Source of the DNA: Adiantum capillus-veneris | Lineage: Eukaryota; Streptophyta; Polypodiopsida; Polypodiales; Pteridaceae | Direction: 5' to 3' | DNA length: 64,000 bases | Assembly (NCBI GenBank): GCA_014529385.2 | Contig: CM043944.1 | Span: forward strand, 60,089,268-60,153,267 | Shown: piece after piece, positions 50,935-63,700 of the stretch | Layout: each line of letters opens with the position of its first letter | Numbering within the stretch: position 1 is the stretch's first letter | Notes under the pieces: model-generated | Told to the model about the DNA's origin: nothing | Database searches by the model: none | Seen by the model: only the letters and a program-made list of their open reading frames with translations | Translations under genes and position numbers: made by a program

Positions 50935-51931
50935 CAATGGAAGTTCCAGAACATGTGCAACGCCAGAAGGAGAATCCAACCCAAATATTTTAGCACCCCA
51001 GGATTTGGAAATCGAAGTGCATGGTGAGTCAGATCTTCCATCCACCAACAAACCAATGTTGACTATAATAGTGAGCTTGTGTGGATTGTTTGTGAGGAGA
51101 TGCTGGCAAAAGTCCAAGAAAATGAAGAGCTTAAAGTTTGGACATGAGCATATTGTTCTTCGTCCAGGATGCATTGAGTTTTTAAAGGCTCTATTTAGAA
51201 ATTTCAATGTAGGGATATGGTCAGCTGCTAATGACATGCATGTTGTGGACATCATCAAGATTTTAGAAAAGGAAGCTAAAGAAAAATTTCCATTCTTTAT
51301 GATCTGGGGGCAAAGCGAATTTCAACCATGCGTAGAATCAAGGATCACTCGCTTAGATAATCCAGGAGTAGAAGCACTTTTCAAACCACTGGCTATTGCA
51401 TCATCAAAATTTGGGCTTGATGCAAGAAGATTGCTTCTTATAGATGATGAACCATTAAAAGGATGTGTGAATCCTGCATTGAATTGTATTTTTCCAGCAT
51501 CATTTAATGTTGATGATGAGGAGGATAATATCCTCCTTGGGGAGCTGCTACCATATATCAAAGCTCTCAATCATGTAAATGACATTCGCACAGTTACAGG
51601 GTCTCATTTATATGGCCAAGCACCCATTGCTCAAGGTCATGAGATTTATAACCGTATACACAAGGTTGTTGCAGAGTGGGAGGAGAGAAATCTAATTTTT
51701 CTAGGAAAAACCTACTCCACGGGAAGACTACCAGAAGTTTCTTGTCCTCTTCACGATGAGAAAGTTACAACATCTAGCACTAGTGGAATGTCCACTCGAA
51801 GTCAAGACAAGAAACTTTCTGCACGTGATCGAGAAAAAGTAAGGGTCTTAAAGAATATCAAATCATTATCAACCTTGAAAGGTATAGAAGCAATCATGCT
51901 TGCCCAGAAGTGGGATACAAGGAGCCTGTGA
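50594..51931 (+). pseudogene. FCP1/NIF-like (HAD-type) gene with a degenerate nucleophile motif
   Basis: An acceptor AACTTGCAG at about 50604-50612 starts the exon. One in-frame TAG lies at 50789-50791; copy 1 of the duplication has GAG there. From 50813 the frame is open to 51931. After a repetitive acidic part (ESSRTCAREEEE, then GSSRTCATPEGE) comes the FCP1/NIF domain: VLRPGCIEFLKAL, FNVGIWSAAND, FFMIWGQSEF, LLLIDDEPLKG and NPALNCIFP. Where the family has LDxDGTL or the plant LDxNGLL motif, this protein reads IIVSLCGLFV with no aspartate, so phosphatase activity is unlikely. The C-terminal tail (KLSARDREKVRVLKNIKSL) is basic. Role unknown. Confidence 0.75.
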
Positions 51932-52254
51932 TCAAAGTACATATTGAAGCCAGGAATTATATACAGCATCTAAAAATTCAGTATGATCTCAAATAGCCCT
52001 ATATCAAGAAATGATGGAGCAATGTTTTGTAACATTTTGTCATTTACAAAGATCTTTATGTACTCAGAGACTTTGTTAGAGTGCTTAGGGTTTCAAGATA
52101 TATGAAGATGTAAATGATTAATAGTTTTTTAAATTGTCTTTGAATACTATAAGTAACTTCTGAGTTTCATGTGCCAAATGCTCTTTTTTTTAAAAGCTTT
52201 TATAGTTGTTTTCTTTGAAATTTGAGTTCACTGTGCCATCAAGGACAATATACA

Positions 52255-52440
52255 TGCTCATAAGGTCAAATCTCACCCTATATGTCCTTGGGGGAATTTC
52301 ACTTTATGGTCTCAACACCCTATGAATCTAAGGCCATAGGGTCATAGTTTGGCATGTGTTCTTGCATAGGACTTACTAAGTGTAACCACAAATTATCACC
52401 CTATGTCCCTAAGGTCTTCAACACACTTAAGATCTCTATA
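52255..52440. repeat. Satellite family A traces
   Basis: 'acaccctatgaatctaaggccatagggt' is split over 52314-52341; two or three decayed units lie between the FCP1-like genes. Confidence 0.6.
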
Positions 52441-52467
52441 TTAACTTTTTTTTTTTAATCATTTCAG

Positions 52468-53246
52468 GGCTTCTAAGAAAAAATGTTTTGCTATCAGATT
52501 ATCATAAAATAGAGGAGCTCCCTTTCATATTACATCAAATATCACATTCAAACCAAGAGCAATGGTTTCATTATCTACCAACATCTTTCAAACAGGACAA
52601 AAGAACGCTTATCTTGGATTTAGAGGGTGTGCTTCTTGCAACATTTGAGCTTCAATCAAGGCCAACTTGGACCAAGTACATGTGCATTGTAGAAGATAAC
52701 AATGAGGTTTATGCGGTGCGTCCAGATGCAAAGTATTTCTTAAGATTTTGCTTTGAGTTCTTTGAGGTTTGGATTTGGAGCTGCCATCGTTTACAAAAAT
52801 CTCAACACATAATCAAGACCTGTTTTCCTACACAAAGTCACAAATTCAAGATGATTATGGATAACCGGTGCTTCCAAAATTCAAATTTCATGATCGGTTA
52901 CAAAAGAACCTATCACAAAAATCTTTCAACCATATGGAAGCTATTTGATTATTTAGATGGGGGCAACAGTATAATATTTGATGATAGTCCATATCGAGTG
53001 ATGTAGAATATGCAAGGAACTTATATGATTTTTCCAAAGTTTTGGAGCCAACCTACTCAATTGCTTCAAAGTTTTTTAAAAGATGAAATTGTTGCATGGT
53101 TATGTGGATGGTTGTATGCTAAAGACAAGAGAGACTATACCATAAGAAATTTTGTAATGTTCCATCCTGATCCTGAGACTCACTATGTAATGCAATGTTA
53201 TATGTCTCAAAGGACTCAAAATATCAAGAGAAGGAGGCCATTTTAA
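52468..53246 (+). pseudogene. Second FCP1/NIF-like gene, one internal stop
   Basis: A strong acceptor (TTTAATCATTTCAG) ends at 52467. The frame then reads LLRKNVLLSDYHK to a TAG at 53004-53006 and goes on in the same frame to 53246. The domain motifs are LILDLEGVLL (nucleophile-position Asp kept, third position Glu), AVRPDAKYFLRF, FEVWIWSCHR, SIIFDDSPYR and, after the stop, MIFPKFWSQP. The order and spacing follow the FCP1/NIF fold. The preceding exon is not identified. Sequence identity to the neighbouring FCP1-like gene and to the fusion-gene domain is low, so the three are different family members, not recent copies. Confidence 0.72.
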
Positions 53247-53955
53247 GTGTACTAGTTAAGTATTCTAAATAGCATCTACCAAGTATTTGGCAATGTGTAC
53301 TTTTCAAAATTTAAACTTGATGGAATGTTGTGGGATATCTTGAAACATCTTTAAGCTGTTTTTTTAATGAAGTGCATCCTATTGTCAGGAGACTTCTCTC
53401 ATTCAAGTTCTTTGGTTTCATTGTTTGATGCTTCTATGGTATTGTTAACTTTTTCTTCTTATTAATTGTCTTTATTAAGTGATCCAAACAATTAAAATTT
53501 CTTGACATTTGGTAGTGTTACAAAACAGTGTTTTTTGAACACCCTCAATTTTGGAGATATCATACTCTTTCTAGTTAGTCTTTTATTGTATATGCGATGA
53601 AGACCATCATTTTTATGAAACTGTCAAGTTGGTGGTAATCTTTATGTTTATACTTTATACTATTTTGACATAATCAATGTATACAATGCGTATTATTCAC
53701 ATCAAATGGTGTTTTTTAACACCTCCTTTTTTTGAGACACCATCTCTAAAACCTTTGAGTGAAGTTTTAAAGCATGTACTTGATGTAAAAAATCTTCATC
53801 TTAACATTGATTCTTTGGCACAAACTTATATTAGGAGTTTTTATATTGTAGTTTTATGTTAAGAAATAATTTCAAAGTTAGAATTATGAAAGTTTATCTA
53901 AGTAAGTGTCTCATCTAACTTTGTATAGTTAAATAAAATACCAAATGGAATTATA
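53247..53955. other. AT-rich stretch without recognised genes
   Basis: Nothing recognised apart from weak repeats of 'ttttttgaacaccctcattt' type. Confidence 0.4.
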
Positions 53956-54600
53956 GGTGCAATAGATGACATCTTATGGTCTCAGGGCCATAGGATACTC
54001 TATAGTATTGTTTATATTTTTTAATTGTTTATGAACATAGATCATAGAGGGTTTTTCTCACTACCATAGAGGATATCCTATGGCTTTGGGGCCACATAGT
54101 CTCAATATTGAGCGTAGACGATTTCTTACTAGCATAGAGGGTACCTTGTGACCCTAGGTCCATAGGGTGCAAACACACAGTATAGAGGATTTCTTACTAG
54201 CACAGAGGGCACCCTATGGTCTAAGGCCATATGGTGACAACATATAGAATAAAGGGTTTCTAACTAGCATACGAGGTACACCTTGTGCGCCTGGGGACAT
54301 AGTGTGCCAACATAGAGCATAGAAGGGTTTCTTATTGGCATAAACAACATCTTGTGGCCCTAAGACAACCTACATCCTTAGGGACATGGGGGGGCACATA
54401 AATAAAGTCCCAAATGGCTTTGAAGGATTGGACCTCTTTGTACGTTGGGACTAGCTAACCATCCTAACCCTATGGCCTTGAGGTCATAAAGAGACATATT
54501 AAAGTCATAGACATGTCTACAAAGAGCACCATATGGCCTTAAGGCCATAGGTGCAATAGATGGCATCTCATGGTCTTATAGCCATAGGATACTATATAGT
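53956..54600. repeat. Satellite family A, block 6
   Basis: Units closely similar to those at 47100-47640 ('accttgtgaccctaggtcca', 'catagggtgcaaacac'), including the same closing phrase 'taaccctatggccttgagg', suggesting that a part of the duplicated unit was copied here too. Confidence 0.85.
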
Positions 54601-57449
54601 ATTTTTTTGACTTTTTATGTGTGAAATATTAGTTTGAATTTTGTTTAAATTATCGTGTATTTAACACTTGATAGCATGATACAAAACCATTACCAAGTAT
54701 TTTGTTATACATGGATTAAGGTCACCAAATTATGACAAGAGTGTTTAATAGTATTTTCCTTTACATATTATCTTTTTTAATTGCTGTAATCAATCTATAT
54801 GCTGCTTTAAAATCATATCAATTGGTTTTTTTGACACCTCATTTTTTGAGAAGCTACTTCTAGAAGTGTCATAATAATCAATATCTAGTTCTCCTAAATG
54901 ATTTTCTCATATTAAACTGATCATTTAATGTGGGGAAGGCCAGGGGAGAAAAAGCTAGAATATTGGTTAAGCTAGCAGACCGGCCATAGTAGGGATCCAA
55001 AGGAGGGAAAATAGGGATCCAAAGGGGGGGCCATCTGCAAAAGAGCCATGTGCAACAATGGGCTAAAAAGACCCTAAGGTTCAACCCATTAAGACTTCCA
55101 AAATGCTAAGGTTCCAAAATTCAAAGGTTGTGTCCAAAGGTCAACCCTAGGGAAAATTGGATGCTTTGTGTGTGCCCTAAAGTCTTTGCACATCCCTACA
55201 TGGGAGGGGGCGAGCCCTAAAGGTAGGCGATGAGAGAGAAAGCCACACACACACACAAAGGCTCCCTTTACACAAAGGGAATGAGGGACACATGTCAGCT
55301 CCCTAGGCCAGATGCCCACAAGATGTGCCCAATTTCTATTGGATGACCCTTGAAGTGGAACAATGAGAATTAAGCTAGAGTAAATCTAGTTTAATTAATT
55401 TAAAAACATTTAATAAAAGAAACCAATAAGAATTAAGTCTTAGAAGACTAATGGGCAGTCTCCCAAGGGGTCCAATGAGCATTCAGGAGCCCCATGGCTT
55501 GCCTAATTCCTATTGGCCAGGAGGCAAAGGGGTCCAATGAGAGTTTAGTTTAATTATTTAATTACCTAAAGCTCTCACAAAAGGGGAAAGGGGGACACAT
55601 TTAAGAAGGCTATCACTTTTGCTGCTCAATTGTAATTGGCTTGACTTGGGGAGGGCCAATGAGGCTTCAGCAAGAGCAATTAGCAAGAGGGCTCGCCCAA
55701 GAGAGAGAGAGGGGGCTGATTTTTCCAAGGCATTATCACACACACACACACACACACACACACAAGCTCATGTGTGAAGAAAGAGAAGACTATCTCTTCC
55801 CAAGCTTTAATGGAGAACTCATCACCTACTCCAAGCTTGTGAGATAGAAGCCTACATCAACACTCTCTTGGCATGTGGATGCAAATCCAACCAAGATCCA
55901 AGCTTCAATGAATGCTCATCTCCTCTACCAAGCTAATTACTAAGCTAAGATATGCTACATATGAGTGATTATGTGAGGAGATGTACATCTTTCTCGTAAG
56001 ATACTCCTTCTTCCTCTCAATCTACTCTCATACCCTGCTAGCTCTCACCATCTTCGAAGGTGTGTGAGGTCTTGGGTCTGAGAACGGGGATAATTCAAGT
56101 TGTGTTTGTTAAGTGTTTTGCTTAGTGCATGAAGTTTCCATCTTCATTGCACTAGCTAGTCTTGAAGGAACACAAAGAATTGTATTGTACAATGTCTCTC
56201 TTGATGGGAGAAACCATAATACAAAGCCTTTTGGAGGGGGGGGCGGCTCCATGAAAATCCGGTCCTCAACTGTTGTCAATAGCTTAATTGCTCTCTCTTT
56301 TGGAAGTATTGTCAATGCTATCTAACTAGGTGTTATGTTTTTTTTTGCTCTCTCCACCCAAGCACTCTTGTAATTCTCATTAGGAATCTATTCTAATGAA
56401 ATGCCCACTATGTTCATGCGAATTTCCGCTACACATAAGTTATTAGGCCATTAAATGTTACAAGAAGCATTTGTTGAATTTTGAAAAGCACTGATGTCAT
56501 ACAAATCCTCTTTCCAAAAACTATATTGGAGGTTTATTCGTAAATTTTATAGTAGAGAAATTAAAATAGACTCATACAATCATGATAATTTATCTAAATT
56601 AAAGACAACTAGAGCTTCGAAATCATTAAATAACACAATCCTAGCATACACATTTAGAATTTGGGAAACGGGATTTTCCCAAATTATCTAAAATGGTGTT
56701 ACCTTGTGAGCTTCACACTTGGTGTGAAAGAAGCTTTGATGCTACACATCCCAAAGTGAGAGAGTGTGAGTGCCCTATCTATAACCACTATTGTATATGT
56801 TCTTTCATTTTCAACAATCTGAGGTTTTAGTGCTTCAAAGGTGTGTCTTGGTTCTAGAATCTTTGTCCTTTCACTTGTGCCGCATGGTTTGGTGATGACT
56901 CGTATCTTTTAAGTTCCATCATTTGAGCTTGTTTAAGAAAGTGGTTAGTGTGTTTTCATCGCCATGTTTCTTGTTCATTGTAAGAGGGTTGTGTGATGAG
57001 AGGTTTCCCACACCCTAAGACAGTGTGTGTGTGCTAGCAATGTTTACCATTCACCAATTGTTTGTCTATTTTATGCAAGCTCCGTGATAGTGTGATAGTA
57101 TACAGTCTTACTTTGCAAGTTGTCAATCATGTATTTACACAAACTCCATTTCTCTCTCTCTTTCTTTCCTTTCCTCTAGCTCTCTCTTACTCCATTTGGT
57201 GTGAGATTGTCTGTGTGTATTTTGTTGCATCTCCTCTTGGTCGTGACAAGATCTCTCTTGCGTTCTAGTTCGCATCCCATAACTAGTTGGTGCCCCTTCA
57301 CTTGTTTGGCTATGGGTTTTATTGTTTTTTTTTTCTTGCTTACGATTTCCCCAGCCCCAATTGAACAGCACAGAAGCCTTGAGGGGTGTTTAGAGGTCTC
57401 CATTCTTGTTGCCCACCCCAGATCGCCTAGCTAGCTCTAGTGCCCAGTC
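54601..57449. other. Unassigned region, possibly containing a degenerate LTR
   Basis: No protein-coding gene is recognised. A stretch at about 54930-56435 (CA microsatellite at 55738-55764, a leader-like 'agctctcaccatcttcgaag', an end reading 'tttccgctacaca') has the look of an LTR. I found no matching second LTR or target duplication. 56480-57450 holds only short open frames. Confidence 0.3.
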
Positions 57450-58530
57450 TCGTCAGTGAACTACTATAAGACCTTGCTTTCCAATGTCCAAGTAGCCTTG
57501 GATTCTTTAATGAAAGCAAGGCTATACAACTAGAAAATCTTGAAACCAAAACCCTCTTTCTACATTAGACCATACCTTGGACAAGTGGTGGACTTAGTTT
57601 TAATGCTCTGTGTCAAAGGTGACCTATTGTAGGACCTTGTTTCCCAATGTCGAAGTAGCCTTTTCTTCTTTCAATGGAAGCAAGGTTGGACAAGTGGTCT
57701 ATCTTGAAACCATAACCCCCATATATATTAGAGTGTACCGTGGAAAATTTGTAGACCTACTATTGAATGCCCAATGCCCAAGGTGAACTACTATAAGGCC
57801 TTGCTTCCCAATGCCCAAGCAGTGCTTGTTTCTTTTGTTTGATGGAACCAATGTTGAAAACGTGGTGGACCACACAATGGTTCTTGAAACTAATTTTACT
57901 AGCAAATGCCCAAGGTGAGTTGTTGTAAAACCTTGCTTACCAATGTACAAGTATCCCTTGCTTCTTTCAATGGAAGCAAGGTTGGATAAGTGGTGGAGGT
58001 TAAAATCAATACCCCTTGGTATATTAGAGTGTAGCTTGGATAAGTGGTGGACCTAGTTTTAATGGCGAGTACCCAAGGTAGACAACTAGAGGACCTTAAG
58101 TAGTGGATCTTGAAACCAAAAAATCTACTATAGTAGAGTATAGCTTGAACAAGTGTGGACCTGGTATTAATGGACAATGCCCAAGGTGAAATATTTCAAG
58201 ACCTTGCTTCCCACGAATGTCCAAGTAGATTTTGTTTCTGATAGTGAAACTAAGGTTGGACAAGTGGTGGATCTTGAAAACAATATCCCTTTTCTATATT
58301 AGAGTGTAGCTTAGACAAAGTGTGGGACTTAGTTTTAATGGCCATTGCCTAAGAAAAACTATTTTAGGACCAAGTTGCTTCCCAATGTCCAAGTAGTCCT
58401 TACTTCTTAGCATTGAAATAGGGTTGGACAAGTGATGGATATTGAAATTAAAAGCCCCTTGGTATATTAGAATGTAGCTTGGACAAGTGGTGGACCTAGA
58501 TTTAATGGCCAATTCCTTGCTCGGAAAGTC
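57450..58530. repeat. Satellite family B, block 1
   Basis: About six units of roughly 160-170 bases. Landmarks are 'accttgcttcccaatgtcca' (57472, 57632, 57803, 57933, 58200 and 58371) and 'gcttggacaagtggtggacc'. The block ends at a run of about 24 C residues (58536-58559) followed by A residues. Confidence 0.85.
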
Positions 58531-58538
58531 TTACTTCC

Positions 58539-58569
<31 letters not shown>

Positions 58570-59438
58570 GAAGGAAAATTACCACGAAATTGGTGGACTT
58601 TGAGAACAATTCCCATCAAGAGAATGTCCGATTTCTTGTTTGGACATGTAGGGGAGCAAAGTTCTAAATGATTGAATGGATCAACGGTCAAGGAGTTCAC
58701 TAAAGTAAACGTAACATAAACATGGCATCAACAAAGGATTTTATTTCCTTGTGAAGTTACAAAAACATGCGTACACAAGGTGTATAAGGAGAACTTATAA
58801 TTTGTTTTGGTAAATGAGCTCTCAGGGGTAGTTTTCAATAACAAACTTTTTTTAAAATATGCATGTAGTAGATGTTTAGAATTGGTTTCTAGGTCATTAT
58901 AAACACATGGGAAAATTATAATTTTTATAGTTTTCCACACTGTCTCTAAACCTCTTCGACTGTGCCTTTTGTGTGTCAATTTTCAACACATTAATGAGAC
59001 AATTAAAAAAAGTTATGTATGAATATAGTCCACCTAATGTAGAACAACGTTTTCTCTTTGAGCGTTGAAGGATTTGTTTATTTTGGGCTCCGTTTAATGC
59101 TTTAAAGTTTAGTGAAGGCAAAAAATACTTTTATGTATGAATATAATCCACCTAATGTAGAACAACTTTTTCTCTTTGAGCATTGAAGGATTTGTTTATT
59201 TTGGGCTCTGTTTGATGCTTTAAAGTTCAATGAAAGGCAAAAAATGCTTTTATTTTCTTCTCTCAGTAGACTTTTGAAAATTGTGGGCTAATTTTGGAGA
59301 AAAGGAAATAAAAAATAAAAAAGTTTGATCTTTTGATGGTTTTAGATCTTTTCAAGAAGAACGTTTTAAGTTCTCACAAGCCTCTCCAAATTCTTGTTAA
59401 AATTTGAGTTACAAGCTCTGAAAAGGACCACTTTAATG

Positions 59439-59480
<42 letters not shown>

Positions 59481-60799
59481 AGATATACATATATATATTT
59501 ATATATACTTATATATAAACATATCCTTTCAAAATTTATGTTGTATCATGTTTTTTGTCGATTAAATCATATTTGTGCTTTTTAAAAGTCTCGATAAAAA
59601 AAAAGAAAGCACAAAAACTATCAACAAAAACTATCAATATCAATATTATCATAAAGTGGCTTTGTAGCTTATGTGGCATTCTAGTAAGTTAACCCTACAC
59701 AGAAAGAAACATATGTGCACATAGATTAAAAAAACATAGAGGAAGCACGCAGACATTGCATGTAGGTAGAGCATACATACATGCATAGGGATCAACATCA
59801 CACACATCGCACAGAAGGCAGGTAGGAGGCCATCATTGTACACAAGATACAAAGTCCCCATCGCACACAACACGGACATGAGGCCATCATCGTGCTCAAT
59901 AAAGGCTAGCCACATTGCACACCTTACAAATTTGTGCTAACGAGTGCAATGTGGAAGAAGCAACAGCTTTTGGAAAGATGTATCTCTTACTCTCTCTCTC
60001 TTTCCATGTGTACTTAAAGGTTCTCTGTCACTCTTTCCTGTGCATATAAATACATACTTTGCGATCCAAAGTGCTAAATGTTGTTTGTATCCCTAACTCA
60101 GTCACATGTACAAACACACACAAATGTGCATATTCTACCAAATTGTCTCCCTCTCTGCATATACATAAAAAATAGTCATATCTATCATCCTTGCTCTCTA
60201 TCTTTCTCCAAAATAAAAAAGATACACAATCATGACCTGTCACTCTTTCTCTCCATGCGCTCTTTGATCTTAATGAATCAATTCAATGTGTCAGTCTTGC
60301 TTGTTATCTCTCAAAAAGCAAGAAACAGAGAATCACAATCCATCACACTTGCTATCGTCGTCCTCTTCCCTCTTACATAGATTCATTAAATTGTACATGT
60401 GTATTATTTCATTGTAACAGTCATGCATAATGTTTATACACATTTACATCTGACCCACATAATAGACATAAGTATATACATAAATACCAAAGATAACTAA
60501 AATATTATACTACTTGTAAACTTGAATGGTTGTATGACTTACTTGTGCGATTCATTAAGATCGATTCTTACCGCGAGTGATGGAACCCTCTTGAGTTTCC
60601 TTTCCGCTAATCCGTTTGTAAATTTGATTGTAATATTGTTTTTCAACAAAAGTAATGTATTTTGGTACGTGATATTCCTATAATGAACATAAACATTTCA
60701 GACTATGAAAAATGAATCAACAATATGTGGATAGAAAGTTGATATTTTATTGGGATGCAAAAGAATAATTCACTAGAATGAGGATTTCTCCCTTTTCAA
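58531..60799. other. AT-rich region between satellite B blocks
   Basis: No gene is seen. It contains a C/A homopolymer junction (58536-58569), a tandem duplication of a 118-base unit (59015-59132 and 59133-59250) and a (TA) tract at 59443-59476. Short open frames show no recognisable protein. Confidence 0.6.
59015..59250. repeat. 118-bp tandem duplication
   Basis: Both copies begin ATGTATGAATATA and include 'gaaggatttgtttattttgg'; they differ at few positions. Confidence 0.9.
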
Positions 60800-63700
60800 T
60801 TGCTTAGGCTAGATATGTGGTGGATGTATGATGTTTTAATTTATCTATGGGTGGGATTTAGGCTAGACAAGTGGTGAACCTTTAGGCCACTGGACTTTAA
60901 GGACCTTCAAACAATACCTTGTACACTCAATCCTTGTTGGTATGTAGGTTGGACAGGTGGTGGACCTTGTTTGAATACAACTTGCTCTGATATGGTATCA
61001 AAATTTAGGTGGGAAAACTTGAAATCTTTATAAACAAGTGTCAGTTTAAGCTGTTTATTTTGAATTTAGGTGGGATAATCCAAATTCAAGAGACATAATG
61101 TAAAATGTAGGTGGTAATGTTTGAAATTAGGTGCAAAAATGTGATTCAAGATGAGTCACTTTGAATTTAGGTGGGATTATTAGATTAAACATGGCTTAAA
61201 TTTAGGTGCGATATTTTGAATTTAGGGGAGATAATCACATTTTTCTTAGCAAACTTGAATTTGAATTTGAAATTGGACAAGATATTTTGAATTTAGGTGG
61301 TTAAATTTGAACTTGGGTAGGATATTTTAAGTTTAAGCGGTTAAATTTGAATTTAAGTGAGAAATTTTCAATTTAAACCAATATCTAGGTGGGAAAGTTT
61401 TGAATCTCAAACAAAATCTCCATAATACAATGTAGTGTAGGATGGACAAGTGGTGGACCTAGTAGACATTGCATATGTCTATGTTGTTGTGAAGGACCTT
61501 GTTTCTGTTCATGCTTGAACATAGTGACATATAGATCACATATATCTTGAAACCAAACCACCCATCATTCTAGATAACAAGTGGTGGAACTTCTATTGTT
61601 TCTCTTTTCTTACCTTAGAAAACTGGTACATCTTTCTTCTCTAAAGTTCAAACAAGTGACGAACCTTTACATTATAATAAAACACCTATTATCTATGTAG
61701 ATTATCTTGAAGAAGTGGTAGAGATGTACTTCTCTCCATGATTCAATGGATACCAGCTTGAACAAGTGGTAGACCTTGGGGACAAAACCCCATGTACACC
61801 ATAGCTTGGGTATTCCATGTTTACAATGGAGTCTATCTTTCTTCTCTCTATGTTTCAATGGAGCCTAGCTTGGACAAGTGGTGAAGCTTTGATTCTATCT
61901 ATGTTTCAATGAATCCCCCATGCTACTAGGTACTAGGATGGAAAAGAGGTGGACCTAGAATACATGAAGTGTAGCTTGGACATGTGGTGGACTATTAGAT
62001 TTAACCACTAGCTATATATGTAGCTTGGACAAGTAGTGGATCTTGAAACAAAAAACCATTGTACAACATAGCATGGATTTTTCATTTTTAAATGGAACCT
62101 AGTTTGGACAGATGGTAAATCTTGCTTCTCTCCATGTTTCAATTGATCCAATATTGGACTGGTCACGAAGATTTTCTTCTCTCCATGTTTGAATGAATCT
62201 TGAGACCAAACCTCCACATGCCTAGTTTAGGCAACCAACTTACCTTAAGTGTTGAACCTTTAGAGTTGCGATTTGCTTCTCTCCATGCTTCAATGGATCC
62301 TAGCTTGGACAAGTGGTAGACCTTGGAACAAAAACCCCATGTACAATAAAACTATCATGGAGTTTTGCAAGTTTTAATAGAGCTTAGCTTGGACAGACCG
62401 TCAAGCTAGCTTATTTCAATGTTTCAATGGAGCTTGGCTTAGAAAAGTGGTGGATATTTGATTCTCTCCATGTCTCAATGGAGCTAAGATGACAAAAAGA
62501 AAATCCCTGATGTTCAAAATAGTTGGGGTTTTCCATGTTTTGATGGAGCCTACCTTGGACAACTGGTGAAGCTTGCATCTCTCCATGTTTCAATTGATCC
62601 AAGATTGGAAAAGTGGTGGTACGTATTTGATCTCCACCTTTTAATGATTCTTGAGACCAAACATCTCCACACCTAGCTTAGATAACCAAATTCCCTTGCA
62701 CCTCTATTTGGAGGTTAGACAAGTGTTGGAACTTTGAACTAAAGGAACTACTATCTATGAAGCTTAGGTTGGACTAGTGGTGGAGCTTTTATTCACATAA
62801 TGTTTTAATAGATCCTAGCTTGGACAAGTGGTGGATATGGAAACAAAACTTTCCATGTACAATATATATATGGTTTTTCCATGTTCTAATAGAGCCTAGC
62901 TTAGACAAGTGGTGGCCCTTGAAACAAAACTCCCCATTTAAAAAATATATATGGTTTTTCCATGTTTCAATAGAGATTATCTTTGAGAAGTAATGAAGCT
63001 TTTTGGTATCAATGTTTCAATGCATCTTATCTTGGATGAGTGGTGGATCTTAGCTGCTCGCCATGCTTCAATGGAGCCTAGCTTGGACAAGTGGTGGAGC
63101 TTGCTTCTCTATATGTTCCAATGGAGCATAGATGGGGTAGGTGGTGATTATTTGCTTCTATCCATGTTCCAATGGATATATCTTGGGAAGTGGTGGATCT
63201 TCAAACAAAATTTCCCATGGACACCATATCATGGGCTTTGCCAAGTGGTGGCGAAAAATATATATAGCCTTATAGGTTCGACAAGTGGTCGATGTTAAAA
63301 ACCAAATTCTTTATATTATAGTGACATATACACATGAGATATACCTTGAGACCAAGCCACCCATGCTACAAGATAGTAAGCTAAATGGTGGACTTTTGAT
63401 TATTTCCCCATGCCAAAATTACAAAACAAGTACACCTTTTGTCTATAAGTGGGACAAATGGTGGACCTTCAGAGTAAACCGCATATTATCTATGTACCCT
63501 AGCTTGAACAAGTGGTTGAGATTCAAAGAATTGTACCCTATCTTGAAGAAGTGGTTGAGATTTTCTTCTATCCATGCTTCAACGGATCCTAGCTTAGACA
63601 ATTGGTATACCTTGGAACCAAAACTGCATGTACAATAAAACTATCATGGGGATTCCATGTTTTAATGGATCTTAGCTTGGACAAATGATGAAGATTGCTT

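Noticed and set aside
54930-56437. A further solo LTR
   Set aside because: An LTR-like look and a possible CA end, but no matching TG start with a 5-bp duplication could be found.
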